From Ureibacillus xyleni (lineage in GTDB: Bacteria > Bacillota > Bacilli > Bacillales_A > Planococcaceae): a DNA stretch of 61,134 nucleotides. The translations under genes were made by a program, and so were the position numbers. Of this stretch, positions 27,146 through 35,857 are shown in pieces. The DNA is taken from contig NZ_OBMQ01000019.1 of the NCBI RefSeq assembly GCF_900217795.1, positions 1-61,134 on the forward strand. The letters run 5' to 3'. Numbering within the stretch: position 1 is the stretch's first letter; every line of letters starts with the position of its first letter. The notes under the pieces are model-generated. The model did not search any database and had not been told where the DNA came from. It saw nothing but the letters and a program-made list of their open reading frames with translations.

Positions 27146-27526
27146 ATGAAAACGAATCGTTTAGTGAAACAATATCAAAATGACAATGGAGAAGTACGTT
27201 ATAAAATGGCAACTTTCGATATCAATGTTATTGCAAAATCTACTGGAGGACTTGCACCAACGATTCTTTATTTTCATGATAACCAGGACGTGACGGATGA
27301 TATACGTGCCATTCGTTTTGGTTTAGATTCACCATACTCCTATATAGAAGATTACGATGCGTTTCAGAAAATGCTCCACAAAAAAGAACAAAAGGCAATA
27401 AACGATTTATATGATTCTATTAGTATTCGTCCAAAGAATATGTCTACAGGAAAGCAAATTTTGTGGAGTTTTGGTGTCTTACTACTCATGTCAATTCCTT
27501 TATTAGTAGCGATTATACTAAAATAA
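27146..27526 (+). CDS. Small protein with C-terminal membrane helix
   Basis: About 126 aa. A soluble, charged part (residues 1-100) is followed by KQILWSFGVLLLMSIPLLVAIILK, a single tail anchor. The ATG at 27146 is preferred, since GGGGAGTG is close before it; the GTG at 27131 overlaps that box. I do not recognise a family. A hairpin ends it and faces the amino-acid transporter operon. Confidence 0.65.
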   Translation: MKTNRLVKQYQNDNGEVRYKMATFDINVIAKSTGGLAPTILYFHDNQDVTDDIRAIRFGLDSPYSYIEDYDAFQKMLHKKEQKAINDLYDSISIRPKNMSTGKQILWSFGVLLLMSIPLLVAIILK

Positions 27527-27540
27527 ATGTACTGTTAGCC

Positions 27541-27580
27541 AAAAAATCCGCACCTCTTTTATAAAGAAGTACGGATTTTT
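27541..27580. terminator. Bidirectional terminator between the 126-aa gene and the SBP gene
   Basis: Long hairpin: AAAAAATCCG (27541-27550) against CGGATTTTT (27572-27580), with further pairing of CTTTTAT/ATAAAG. A/T runs on both sides allow use on both strands. Confidence 0.8.
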
Positions 27581-27587
27581 CAAATGA

Positions 27588-28451
27588 TTATTCCTCTACT
27601 TTACCTTCTACTACAACATCATCAGCACTAATGTTTTCACCGAAAGCAGGTTTTAAAGTTTCGTCATACGCTTTGTGGAAGAATTGCTCTTGCCCTAAAG
27701 CTTCAAGTTCTGTATTTAACCATTCAAGTAATTCTGTGTTTCCTTTTTTCACAGCTGGTGCGATATAATCTAATTCACCCAAAGTTGATAATGCTACTGA
27801 GAAATCAGGGTTTTCATTTGCCCAACCAAATAATAATGCGTTATCTTGAGCCATTGCATCGCCACGTCCATCTTTTAACGCTTCAAAAGCTTCTGTGTTT
27901 TGATCATATTTCACAAGTTCAATATCTGGGTGGTTTTTCATGAAGAATGCTTCTGCTGTAGTACCTTTTGTAACAATAAGTTTTTTACCTTTTAATTGTT
28001 CAACTGACTCAATTGATGCTGAGTTTGGAGATACAATTCCGATATCCACTTTCATGTATGGGTTAGCAAAGTCTACTTGCTCTTGACGTTCTGGTGTTAC
28101 AGTAAAGTTTGCTAATACTACATCAACTTTATCTGATTTTAATAAATCAACACGAGCTTGAGCTTCTGTTAATACATATTCTACTTTTGACTCATCGCCT
28201 AATAAATCTTTTGCAAGACGTTTTGCTAATACTACATCATACCCTTGATTTTCACCGTTTGCATCAACGTAGCCAAATGGTGGTTTGTCACTAAATACAG
28301 CTACGCGTAAAGTTCCACGCTCTTTAATTGCATCAATTGCAGAAGTCGCTTCAGATGAAGTTTCAGCTTTTTCTTCTGAATCACTACCTCCACAAGCTGC
28401 TAAGATTACTGCTGTTAAAGCAGCTAATAAAAGGACTAAATATTTTTTCAT
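27588..28451 (-). CDS. Amino-acid ABC transporter substrate-binding lipoprotein (CjaA-like)
   Basis: 287 aa. A signal sequence ends in the lipobox LAAC, with Cys 20 the lipid site. The rest is a family-3 binding protein: IKERGTLRVAVFSDKPPFGYV, GYDVVLAKRLAKDLLG, VDVVLANFTVTPERQEQVDFA, KGTTAEAFF and GQEQFFHKAYDETLKP. The combination, particularly the last motif, is very close to the CjaA family, recalled as a cysteine-binding protein of Campylobacter. So cysteine or cystine is a good first guess, not proven. AGGAGG before the ATG. Last gene of the thrC-transporter set. Confidence 0.85.
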   Translation of the reverse strand: MKKYLVLLLAALTAVILAACGGSDSEEKAETSSEATSAIDAIKERGTLRVAVFSDKPPFGYVDANGENQGYDVVLAKRLAKDLLGDESKVEYVLTEAQARVDLLKSDKVDVVLANFTVTPERQEQVDFANPYMKVDIGIVSPNSASIESVEQLKGKKLIVTKGTTAEAFFMKNHPDIELVKYDQNTEAFEALKDGRGDAMAQDNALLFGWANENPDFSVALSTLGELDYIAPAVKKGNTELLEWLNTELEALGQEQFFHKAYDETLKPAFGENISADDVVVEGKVEE

Positions 28452-28462
28452 GTATGTACCTC

Positions 28463-29206
28463 CTAAAATTGTAATATATTAAGAAATTGCTGAGCTCGCT
28501 CTGTCTGCGGATTCGTGAAAAATTGTTCTGCAGGGGCTTGCTCATGGATATTTCCTTTATCCATAAAGATGACTTCATCTGCTACCAGTTTTGCAAAATT
28601 CATTTCATGGGTAACGATAAGCATGGTCATCCCTTGATCTGCAAGCTGTGCAATAACATCCAACACCTCTCGAACCATTTCTGGATCGAGGGATGCTGTT
28701 ACTTCATCGAATAACATAATTTCTGGGTTAATACATAAAGCTCGTACAATTGCGATACGTTGTTTTTGCCCCCCAGATAATTGTCTTGGATAATCGTTTG
28801 CTCGATCTGCTAATCCAACTCGCTCTAATAATTCTAAGGCTTGAGCTTCAACTTCACTGTGGTTGCGCTTTTGAACCTTTAGTGGCGATAGTAAGATATT
28901 CTCCATTACTGTTAAGTTAGGAAACAAATCATAGCTTTGAAATACCATTCCGATTCGCTGACGAACTTCTCGCCATTTCGTTGATTTATTAATTAAACTC
29001 TCGTTATCTAGTAAAATATCGCCACCCTGTACTTCCTCTAAACCGTTTAGACAGCGTAAAAATGTACTTTTACCACAACCAGATGGACCTAAAATTGCAA
29101 TTACTTTTCCTTTTTCAACTTGAAGATCGATACCATTCAGTACGATTTTTTCCCCGTACTTCTTTGTGAGACCTTTCACTTGTAAAATAGGAACTTGCTC
29201 ACTCAT
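28463..29206 (-). CDS. Polar amino-acid ABC transporter ATPase
   Basis: 247 aa. Walker A GPSGCGKST near 36-44, signature LSGGQKQRIAIVRAL, Walker B IMLFDEVTASLDP and the switch His in VTHEM. This is the GlnQ/HisP size and pattern. AAGGAG before the ATG. It lies between the second permease and the lipoprotein, as one operon. In place of the usual DEPTSALDP the sequence reads DEVTASLDP, which also occurs in cysteine-type systems. Confidence 0.93.
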   Translation of the reverse strand: MSEQVPILQVKGLTKKYGEKIVLNGIDLQVEKGKVIAILGPSGCGKSTFLRCLNGLEEVQGGDILLDNESLINKSTKWREVRQRIGMVFQSYDLFPNLTVMENILLSPLKVQKRNHSEVEAQALELLERVGLADRANDYPRQLSGGQKQRIAIVRALCINPEIMLFDEVTASLDPEMVREVLDVIAQLADQGMTMLIVTHEMNFAKLVADEVIFMDKGNIHEQAPAEQFFTNPQTERAQQFLNILQF

Positions 29207-29220
29207 TTGTTAACAACTCC

Positions 29221-29898
29221 TTAAGTTGCCCATTTTCGTTCCAATCTTCTTGAAAAACGCGATAATGGGAAACAAATAACAAAATATAATAAAAACACAA
29301 AACCATAAATCCAAAATGAAATCGTTGGATGGTCTAAATTATTGACTTCAATAATTTGTTGGCCGACTTTAATTACTTCTACTACACCAATCATCGTGAG
29401 CAACGCGGTAGTTTTAATCATCCGAGTAATTAAGTTAATCATCGGTGGAATACTCCGCTTAGTTGCCTGTGGAATTAGCACGTAGCGATACATTTGTGCA
29501 ACACTAAGTCCTAATGCCTTACTTGACTCAGCTTGGTGCTTTGGTAGTGAAATTATAGATCCACGAACAATATCGCTCATTTCAGCTGTACCCCATAAAC
29601 TAAATACAATAAGAGCAACTACCTCTGCACTTAAGTTCAAATCAAAGTTTGCAGGGATTACATAATAAATAACAAACAACCATACTAATATTGGAATGAT
29701 TCGAAACAGTTCTAAATATAATCTGAAAGGAATTTGTACAAGTTTATTTTTAGATGTTCGAATAATCCCGATAAGGATTCCCATAACAATTGAGATAACG
29801 ACCGCAATGAGTGCAACACGCAATGTCACGAGAAGTCCTAGAAGTAGACGTTGCATGTTTACTCCTTCAAAAAGGACACTAATTCCCGAATTCAGCAT
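29221..29898 (-). CDS. Amino-acid ABC transporter permease (second)
   Basis: 225 aa with about five membrane segments, among them LLGLLVTLRVALIAVVISIVM. The EAA loop is seen as SSKALGLSVAQMYRYVLIPQA. It overlaps the preceding permease by 20 bases, and AGGAG lies before its ATG. It pairs with the other permease to form the membrane channel of the uptake system. Confidence 0.9.
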   Translation of the reverse strand: MLNSGISVLFEGVNMQRLLLGLLVTLRVALIAVVISIVMGILIGIIRTSKNKLVQIPFRLYLELFRIIPILVWLFVIYYVIPANFDLNLSAEVVALIVFSLWGTAEMSDIVRGSIISLPKHQAESSKALGLSVAQMYRYVLIPQATKRSIPPMINLITRMIKTTALLTMIGVVEVIKVGQQIIEVNNLDHPTISFWIYGFVFLLYFVICFPLSRFSRRLERKWAT

Positions 29899-30544
29899 GT
29901 CTTACTCTCCTTTCTAGCCAAGTTAAGAACAATGTTAAAGGAAGTAAAATGATTAAATATCCGATAACTAGCATTAATAATGCTTCGTTTGTTTTATAAA
30001 AAATACCCATTAAGTTTTTTGTTGTATTTGTAAGTTCTAAAATAGCAATACCACTAAAAACGGATGTTTCTTTTAAAAGGAAAATACAGTTTGCACCAAA
30101 ACCAGGAACACTATAGGAAAACGCTTGAGGAATAATCACATAGCGCATTAATTGCAAATTACTAAGACCAATTGCTTTTCCTGTTTCAATTTGAGATTTT
30201 GTTACGGCTTCCATCCCTGCTCGGAATGCTTCAGCCATATAACTCCCGCCTAAAAACGTTAGCCCGATAATCCCACATAGCTCCCCACTTAAAGTAATTC
30301 CGATCTTTGGCAACCCATAATATAAAAAGAATAATTGGATTAAAAGCGGTGTATTACGTGCAACTTCTAAATATACTTGTACAATTTGGCTTAGTACTTT
30401 CACTTTGAAATATTGGATTATACTACAAACCATACCAACGATAATAGCAAGAATAATCCCAATCGTTGCAAGCTTTACCGTTAACCACAATGCCGTTTTA
30501 TAGTGTGGTAATGCATCTACAATATATTGCCAATCAAATGTCAT
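29879..30544 (-). CDS. Amino-acid ABC transporter permease (first)
   Basis: 221 aa, HisMQ type. Helices include LWLTVKLATIGIILAIIVGMV and an N-terminal LARNTPL-like segment (LEVARNTPLLIQLFFLYYGLP), the normal family block, then EAA loop ETGKAIGLSNLQLMRYVIIPQA. GGTGGG precedes the ATG. It begins 17 bases after the threonine synthase stop, so cotranscription is expected. Confidence 0.92.
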   Translation of the reverse strand: MTFDWQYIVDALPHYKTALWLTVKLATIGIILAIIVGMVCSIIQYFKVKVLSQIVQVYLEVARNTPLLIQLFFLYYGLPKIGITLSGELCGIIGLTFLGGSYMAEAFRAGMEAVTKSQIETGKAIGLSNLQLMRYVIIPQAFSYSVPGFGANCIFLLKETSVFSGIAILELTNTTKNLMGIFYKTNEALLMLVIGYLIILLPLTLFLTWLERRVRHAEFGN

Positions 30545-30561
30545 TTTCCCACCACTAACGA

Positions 30562-31788
30562 TTAATTATTTACGAACAGTTCTTGCCCAGGTTGAAGTGT
30601 TTGTACGCCTTCGATTTCAACAGTTTCTGGGTATTTTAAACCTAGACCTGTATTTAAACATACAACATGTTCATCTTCTTTAATCCATCCTTGTTCACGA
30701 AGAATTCTTGCAGCAGCAAATGTTGCCGCTCCCTCTGGACAGATGAAGTTTCCTTCTAAAGATGCTACTTGTTTTTGAGCCGCTAATAAATCTTCTTCTG
30801 AAATAGCAATTGCACAGCCGTCAGTTGCATAAACACCTTCTAATACTAAGAAATCTCCTAACGCTTTCGGTACGTTAATACCAAATGCACATGTTGTTGA
30901 ATTTTCAAAAAACTTGGATTCTTTTTCGCCCTTTTTCCATGCATCTACAATCGGTGCACAACCTTCAGCTTGAACTGCTACTAAGCGTGGGAATTTACCT
31001 TTTTCAATCCATCCTAATTCTTGCATTTCAAGAATTGCTTTATAGATTCCGATAATCCCTACTCCTCCACCTGTTGGGTAAAGAATTACATCAGGAACTT
31101 TCCATCCAAATTGCTCCACAATTTCATACCCCATCGTTTTCTTACCTTCAATACGATAAGGCTCTTTTAATGTGGAAGCATCATATACACCTTGGTTTTG
31201 AACTAGACCCGCTACAACTTTACCTGCATCGCTAATTAAACCGTTAATTAAATGCAAGTCGCCGCCTGCTACAAATACTTCTTTACGTGTAATTTGTGGT
31301 GCATCTAGTGGCATTACAATCGTTGCTTTAATGTTAGCTTTTGATGCATATAAAGCCCAAGCAGCACCTGCATTACCGTTAGTAGGCATTGCTAGTTGTT
31401 TAACACCAAGTTCTTTTGCTTTAGAGATACCAACACTTGCTCCACGCGTTTTAAATGAACCTGTTGGGATAATCCCTTCATCTTTTATGTACAAATTATT
31501 TATTCCATATTCAGCCCCAAGTGTTGGGAATTTTTCAAATGGTGTCATTCCCTCACCTAGTGTTACAACATTCTCTTCACTATGTACTGGGAGTAACTCA
31601 TGGTAGCGCCATAAAGTATTTGTTCTTTTTGAAATCTCCTCTTTTGTTACATTCGCTTTTACCTTTTCTAAATCATAGCGAACTAGTAATGGCGAACCGC
31701 ATTTACATAGTTGTTGTACTTTAGTTTCCTCGTATGTTTCGCCGCATTTTGGGCATTCTAAATGTGAAATATAACTGAAGTCTTTCAT
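30562..31788 (-). CDS. thrC: Threonine synthase (PLP-dependent), or a close relative
   Basis: About 408 aa. An N-terminal zinc ribbon, ECPKCGETYEE with LCKCGSP, is followed by the PLP fold: TPTGSFKTRGASVGISKA holds the PLP lysine, and TNGNAGAAWALYAS and PTGGGVGIIGIYKAI are the cofactor-binding loops. Threonine synthase turns O-phosphohomoserine into threonine. ATG 31788 is chosen, because AGGAGG lies 7 bases before it; the frame goes 10 codons further but that part is the leader hairpin. No hom or thrB is near. The gene heads an operon with a cysteine-type transporter, so a related PLP activity on another amino acid cannot be excluded. Confidence 0.87.
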   Translation of the reverse strand: MKDFSYISHLECPKCGETYEETKVQQLCKCGSPLLVRYDLEKVKANVTKEEISKRTNTLWRYHELLPVHSEENVVTLGEGMTPFEKFPTLGAEYGINNLYIKDEGIIPTGSFKTRGASVGISKAKELGVKQLAMPTNGNAGAAWALYASKANIKATIVMPLDAPQITRKEVFVAGGDLHLINGLISDAGKVVAGLVQNQGVYDASTLKEPYRIEGKKTMGYEIVEQFGWKVPDVILYPTGGGVGIIGIYKAILEMQELGWIEKGKFPRLVAVQAEGCAPIVDAWKKGEKESKFFENSTTCAFGINVPKALGDFLVLEGVYATDGCAIAISEEDLLAAQKQVASLEGNFICPEGAATFAAARILREQGWIKEDEHVVCLNTGLGLKYPETVEIEGVQTLQPGQELFVNN

Positions 31789-31801
31789 TTTTTCTCCTCC
31801 T

Positions 31802-31855
31802 AAAAAATAAAAGACCACAATAAGCCCCTAATATAAGAGAAGAATTGTAGTCTTT
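31802..31855 (-). promoter_or_regulatory. Terminator-like leader hairpin before thrC (candidate attenuator)
   Basis: On the minus strand a 12-bp stem (31844-31855 with 31810-31821, one G-U pair) and 22-base loop is followed at once by TATTTTTT and then the AGGAGG of thrC. It has all the parts of an intrinsic terminator but lies inside the leader, upstream of the gene. That is the layout of a transcriptional attenuator. I see no T-box motif, S-box or other riboswitch signature, so the signal is unknown. Confidence 0.55.
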
Positions 31856-31895
31856 GGTTTGTCCAATCAACTAATTATTTTATTAAACTAATATT

Positions 31896-31924
31896 ATCTT
31901 AATCTCACTTTTCCTATTAGTCAA
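31896..31924 (-). promoter_or_regulatory. Promoter for the thrC-transporter operon
   Basis: Minus strand TTGACT (31919-31924) and TAAGAT (31896-31901) with 17 bases between. It lies about 110 bases before the thrC start and so places the terminator-like hairpin inside the transcript. Confidence 0.55.
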
Positions 31925-31966
31925 CTATGTTTTTAAGATTTTTCTAATTTTTCTTAATAAATTCAA

Positions 31967-32521
31967 TTATTTATCCTTAATGCTTTGAACCTTCTGTAAA
32001 ATTTCTAGAATATCATTTGCTGATGTTGCGACTTGTAGAATTTCCTTTTGTTCTTCACGAATAAAGCCTTCTTCAATCATTTTGTTAAAGTGTTGTATGA
32101 GTGCATCATAAAAACCATTCATATTATATAAGATTACTGGATGATGATGCAGTCCGATTTGAGCCCAAGTAAACACTTCAAAATACTCATCCAGTGTGCC
32201 ACAACCACCTGGTAAAGCAATAAATGCATCGGAAAGGTCGATCATTTTCTTTTTACGAGCATGCATGGAATCGACAAAATGGATTTCTGTTAAATGTAAG
32301 TGAGCAATTTCTCGTTTTTGTAAATGTTCCGGCATAATGCCAATTACTCTTCCATTATGAGAAAGAGCTGAATCTGCTACAGCTCCCATTAGCCCAACAT
32401 TTGATCCACCGTAAACAATGCCGATTGAAGCGTTTGCTAACTGTGCCCCTAGTTCTTTTGCCTTTTCCATATAAGTGGAGCTTTTTCCTGTTTGTGAACC
32501 ACAGTAAATGGCAACGTTCAT
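31967..32521 (-). CDS. LOG family protein (TIGR00730 cytokinin-activating-type phosphoribohydrolase)
   Basis: 184 aa. Rossmann-type fold with VAIYCGSQTGKSS at the start, IVYGGSNVGLMGAVAD, and the family signature PGGCGTLDEYFEVFTWAQIG. LOG proteins cleave nucleoside 5'-monophosphates to base plus ribose 5-phosphate. GGGGGG before the ATG. Single gene, leftward, divergent from the MBL gene. The natural substrate in bacteria is mostly unknown. Confidence 0.92.
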   Translation of the reverse strand: MNVAIYCGSQTGKSSTYMEKAKELGAQLANASIGIVYGGSNVGLMGAVADSALSHNGRVIGIMPEHLQKREIAHLHLTEIHFVDSMHARKKKMIDLSDAFIALPGGCGTLDEYFEVFTWAQIGLHHHPVILYNMNGFYDALIQHFNKMIEEGFIREEQKEILQVATSANDILEILQKVQSIKDK

Positions 32522-32599
32522 TATAATTCCCCCAAACCATTTTGATACAATATATTATAATCGGAAAATATTAATTAATCGTAAAAAAGGAGAATCTGT

Positions 32600-33358
32600 A
32601 TGAAAATTTATCCACTTGGAGTTGGCGGTGCTTTTACAAAAACTAACTACCACAATAACTATATTTTGCAGCTAAATGAAACAAATTTATTAGTTGATGC
32701 TGGTACAACTTTACGTAATAGCATAACTGAAGCAAATTTTAGTTATACTGATATCGATTTTGTATTCATTTCTCACCTTCATTTCGATCATGTTGGAGGA
32801 TTAGAAGAAATGGTGATGCAACGTTACTGGCAATTTAATGCAAGTCAACATACACCTGAGAAAACAAAAATTATTGTTCATGAAAAACTACTTCCTGCAT
32901 TAAAGAAATTGTTAAGTAATGGACTTGAAAATCAGGATCGTACCGTAGATGACTTTTGTTCCTTTATCACTTTATCCGATGGGGAAGTTTATACATTTGG
33001 GGATTATGAATTTTCTCTTTTTAACACAACCAATGCCCATGTAAAAGACTTACTTAGCTCCGGATTTAAGCTTGCTTGGCAAGAGGGGAACATCTTATTT
33101 ACTGGGGATATAAAATGGATGGAACAGGCAAACATACTTAGCAGGATTGATGAGAAAACTGTAGCTATTTTTCAAGATATCAGTTTTACATCAAACGGTG
33201 TCCATGCAACCATGGAAGAAGTTCTTCAATATTACCCAACCGATTTACATGTGAAGATATATGGAATGCATTATAACGACAATGTGGAACAGTTTCATCA
33301 TATGCTTTCAGACACAAAAATCACCCTAGTTAAGAAGCATGGGGTTCTTGAATTTTAG
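32600..33358 (+). CDS. MBL-fold hydrolase (RNase Z-like)
   Basis: 252 aa. HLHFDHVGG gives the HxHxDH metal motif near residue 59-64; FTGDIKWM has the bridging Asp and YGMHYND a late His. Length and layout resemble the RNase Z / phosphodiesterase branch, but there is no exosite arm typical of tRNase Z. AAAAGGAG before the ATG. It is followed by a small zinc-ribbon gene 22 bases on, probably in the same transcript. Confidence 0.82.
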   Translation: MKIYPLGVGGAFTKTNYHNNYILQLNETNLLVDAGTTLRNSITEANFSYTDIDFVFISHLHFDHVGGLEEMVMQRYWQFNASQHTPEKTKIIVHEKLLPALKKLLSNGLENQDRTVDDFCSFITLSDGEVYTFGDYEFSLFNTTNAHVKDLLSSGFKLAWQEGNILFTGDIKWMEQANILSRIDEKTVAIFQDISFTSNGVHATMEEVLQYYPTDLHVKIYGMHYNDNVEQFHHMLSDTKITLVKKHGVLEF

Positions 33359-33380
33359 ACTAGCAAAAAGGTGTGAAAAA

Positions 33381-33626
33381 ATGGCGGTTTGTCCTTTATG
33401 TAATTCATTAAAAACATTAGAAATACATTGCTCCAAATGTCAGACACTTCTAGAAGACTCAGGGAAAGTATCAGATTACTTAGACCCTTATGGACATTAC
33501 AATGATGAAGAAACAGTTAAAATGGGAGACGGTTATCCAAACACTGCTAGAGATCAAATTTGCCCTCATTTAATGGTGTGTAAAAAGTGTGGGTATGATG
33601 AAGTGAGGTTTATACAAGAGGAATAA
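33381..33626 (+). CDS. Small zinc-ribbon protein
   Basis: About 81 aa. Three CxxC pairs: CPLCN and CSKC near the start, and CKKC near the end, together with CPHL. That suggests two zinc sites. The ATG at 33381 has AGGTG 7 bases before; the longer frame from 33339 overlaps the MBL gene and lacks a site. Family not recognised. A terminator hairpin follows. Confidence 0.75.
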   Translation: MAVCPLCNSLKTLEIHCSKCQTLLEDSGKVSDYLDPYGHYNDEETVKMGDGYPNTARDQICPHLMVCKKCGYDEVRFIQEE

Positions 33627-33640
33627 ATATTAGTTCTAAA

Positions 33641-33678
33641 AATTCGCGGACTACATATGTAAGCCGCGAATTATTTTT
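33641..33678 (+). terminator. Terminator after the zinc-ribbon gene
   Basis: AATTCGCGG (33641-33649) pairs CCGCGAATT (33664-33672), then ATTTTTG. Perfect 9-bp stem. Confidence 0.88.
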
Positions 33679-33698
33679 GTATGTTTTAAACTAACTTG

Positions 33699-33860
33699 CT
33701 ACTTTTCTCTCCCTTTATTTTGGAGAAGTTCACTTTTCGTTTTTGGCTTTTCATGTTGCCTTGCAATATTCGGATTCATTTGTAAAGTGGATGACCCAAT
33801 ATTATTGTTTAATGCTGCCTGATCATTTACATCATGGATTCTTCCGTTTTTACCCAACAT
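33699..33860 (-). CDS. Small hydrophilic protein, 53 aa
   Basis: Starts MLGKNGRIHDVNDQAALNNN and is rich in Asn, Gln and Lys with no Cys and no hydrophobic segment, as in many small spore-associated proteins. I do not recognise an exact family. AAGGAGG lies at the perfect spacing before the ATG at 33860. The frame is longer upstream (to 33944), but that part has no initiation signal. It is divergent from the chemotaxis receptor. Confidence 0.6.
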   Translation of the reverse strand: MLGKNGRIHDVNDQAALNNNIGSSTLQMNPNIARQHEKPKTKSELLQNKGREK

Positions 33861-34021
33861 TATTCCCTCCTTTTTTGTTAACTTAGTTTGTACTTCCTTT
33901 ACAAAAACATGTAGTAACTTTAAAGTAGTAATATAAATATACATTTTTTTGAAAGATGTGGATTTTCTTAAAATTAAATACTATCATTAGTAATAAAGAA
34001 TTATCATCATAGGAGGCTAAA

Positions 34022-35713
34022 ATGAAGATAAAGAGTCTAATTAAGATTTCGATAATACTAACTTTAGTACTAATTGCCTTGATTGTATGGAGTTCTATTT
34101 CCTTTTTAGATAAAACAACTGAACGAAAGAATATGTTGATTTTAGATAAAGAACTTACATTACTAGCTGTGCAACTACATGATGCAACAAACTATTTATC
34201 TACTGAAATTAAATCTTATGCACAGTTTGGTGATAAAGTTCACCATGATAATTATTTAAGAGAAATGAATGAAACAAAAACTAGGGAAAAAATTATCTCC
34301 CAATTGCAGGAACATCATATTCCAAACAATTTGCTAGATTTAGCAAATGAATATATAAAAAACTCTAATGAATTAATAGTAATTGAAGAAGTTGCGATGC
34401 TTGCAGTTGAAAAAGGGGAATCAAGCAAGGCTCGAACTTTACTTTTCGGCTCTAAATATAAAGCAGGAGAAGAAAAAGTCGGTGAAACCTTAAATAAATT
34501 TAATAGTGAACTAGAACAGTGGATCCAATCAGAAGTAGACGCGAAAAATAAAGAATTAAACGTTAGTCAAATGATACTATTTGCATCGATTATCTTTTTA
34601 ATGATTTCAAGTTTCTCTTCCCTACTACTTATAAGACAAAAATTGAGACCACTAGATAAATTAACTTCTACAGCAACACAAATTGCAGATGGCGATTTAA
34701 GATTTGAAGAGGTAGATGTAAAAGTAAAAGATGAAATTGGTGTTTTAACAGAATCATTTAATCAAATGGCAAAAAACTTAAAAGATATCCTGCAGCAGGT
34801 TAGCCTTTACTCAGAGCAAGTGGCATCTTCTGCAGAAGAATTAATGGCGAGTGCAGAACAAACATCTTCTGCTACAAACCAAGTAGTCATCGCAATACAG
34901 GACGTCGCAAGGAATGTGGAAATCCAAGACCAAAACACGGATGAAAGTGCCCGTGCAATTGCAGAAATTACTCAAGGTGTACAGAGCATTGCCGAATCTT
35001 CAAGTCAAGTTGCTGAATCCGTTCAAGAAACAACGAGTCAAGCAAATTTAGGAAATACAAACGTTCAGAAAGTAATTGAACAAATGAACTTTATTTATAA
35101 GACAAGCCGGGACACGAAATTAGTTATGAATGAGTTAGAATCAAAGTCTAATGAAATTGGCAATATTATAGAACTTATTACAGGCATTGCAGATCAAACA
35201 AACTTATTGGCATTAAATGCTGCCATTGAATCAGCTCGTGCTGGGGAACATGGAAAAGGATTTGCAGTTGTTGCCGACGAAGTTCGTAAGCTTGCTGAAC
35301 AATCCAGAGAATCTGCAAATCGAATCTCAAATATCATCCAAATTATGCAAGCAGAAACTCTAAAAGCAGCTGAAATGACAGTTAAGGGAAATGAAGAAAT
35401 AAGTAACGGATTAAAACTGACAGAAGAAACAAGTGAAACGTTCAAGCAAATTTTAAACTCGATCGCCCATGTTAATTCCCAAACACAGGAGTTATCAGCT
35501 ATATCCGAAGAAATGTCTGCAAGTGCGCAACAAGTAAATGCTTCAATTGATGAAGTATCAATTTTAGCAAAAACGACAGCGGGTAGTGCTAACGAAATTG
35601 CCTCTGCCTCTGAAGAACAATTAGCAACACTAGAGGAAGTCACATCATCTTCAACATCCTTAGCGAATATGGCTGAAGAATTAAGAGAGATTGTTCGGAA
35701 ATTTAAATTATAG
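34022..35713 (+). CDS. Methyl-accepting chemotaxis protein
   Basis: 563 aa. A helix near 7-28, an outside ligand-binding four-helix region (about 30-180), a second helix near 183-204 and a HAMP (RPLDKLTSTATQIADGDL) precede a long signalling coiled coil. The conserved hairpin tip reads IADQTNLLALNAAIESARAGEHGKGFAVVADEVRKLAEQS. It signals to CheA/CheW. Preceded by AGGAGG. No chemotaxis gene is nearby; ligand unknown. Confidence 0.95.
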   Translation: MKIKSLIKISIILTLVLIALIVWSSISFLDKTTERKNMLILDKELTLLAVQLHDATNYLSTEIKSYAQFGDKVHHDNYLREMNETKTREKIISQLQEHHIPNNLLDLANEYIKNSNELIVIEEVAMLAVEKGESSKARTLLFGSKYKAGEEKVGETLNKFNSELEQWIQSEVDAKNKELNVSQMILFASIIFLMISSFSSLLLIRQKLRPLDKLTSTATQIADGDLRFEEVDVKVKDEIGVLTESFNQMAKNLKDILQQVSLYSEQVASSAEELMASAEQTSSATNQVVIAIQDVARNVEIQDQNTDESARAIAEITQGVQSIAESSSQVAESVQETTSQANLGNTNVQKVIEQMNFIYKTSRDTKLVMNELESKSNEIGNIIELITGIADQTNLLALNAAIESARAGEHGKGFAVVADEVRKLAEQSRESANRISNIIQIMQAETLKAAEMTVKGNEEISNGLKLTEETSETFKQILNSIAHVNSQTQELSAISEEMSASAQQVNASIDEVSILAKTTAGSANEIASASEEQLATLEEVTSSSTSLANMAEELREIVRKFKL

Positions 35714-35760
35714 AATCATGAAATCTGTTTAAATCCATATAATTAAAGTATGTGTTAAGT

Positions 35761-35796
35761 AAATGCCTTCCTACATGTTTAGGGAGGCATTTTGTT
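35761..35796 (+). terminator. Terminator after the chemotaxis receptor
   Basis: AATGCCTTCC (35761-35770) pairs GGGAGGCATT (35781-35790), followed by TTGTTAATT. Stem of 10 bp with one G-U pair. Confidence 0.75.
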
Positions 35797-35857
35797 AATT
35801 CTTTTGAAACCCATTTACTTTTATTACGTATATGGTAAAAAGAGGGGATGTGTGAGG

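Noticed and set aside
35194..35643. 149-codon minus frame
   Set aside because: Antisense to the conserved signalling part of the chemotaxis receptor.
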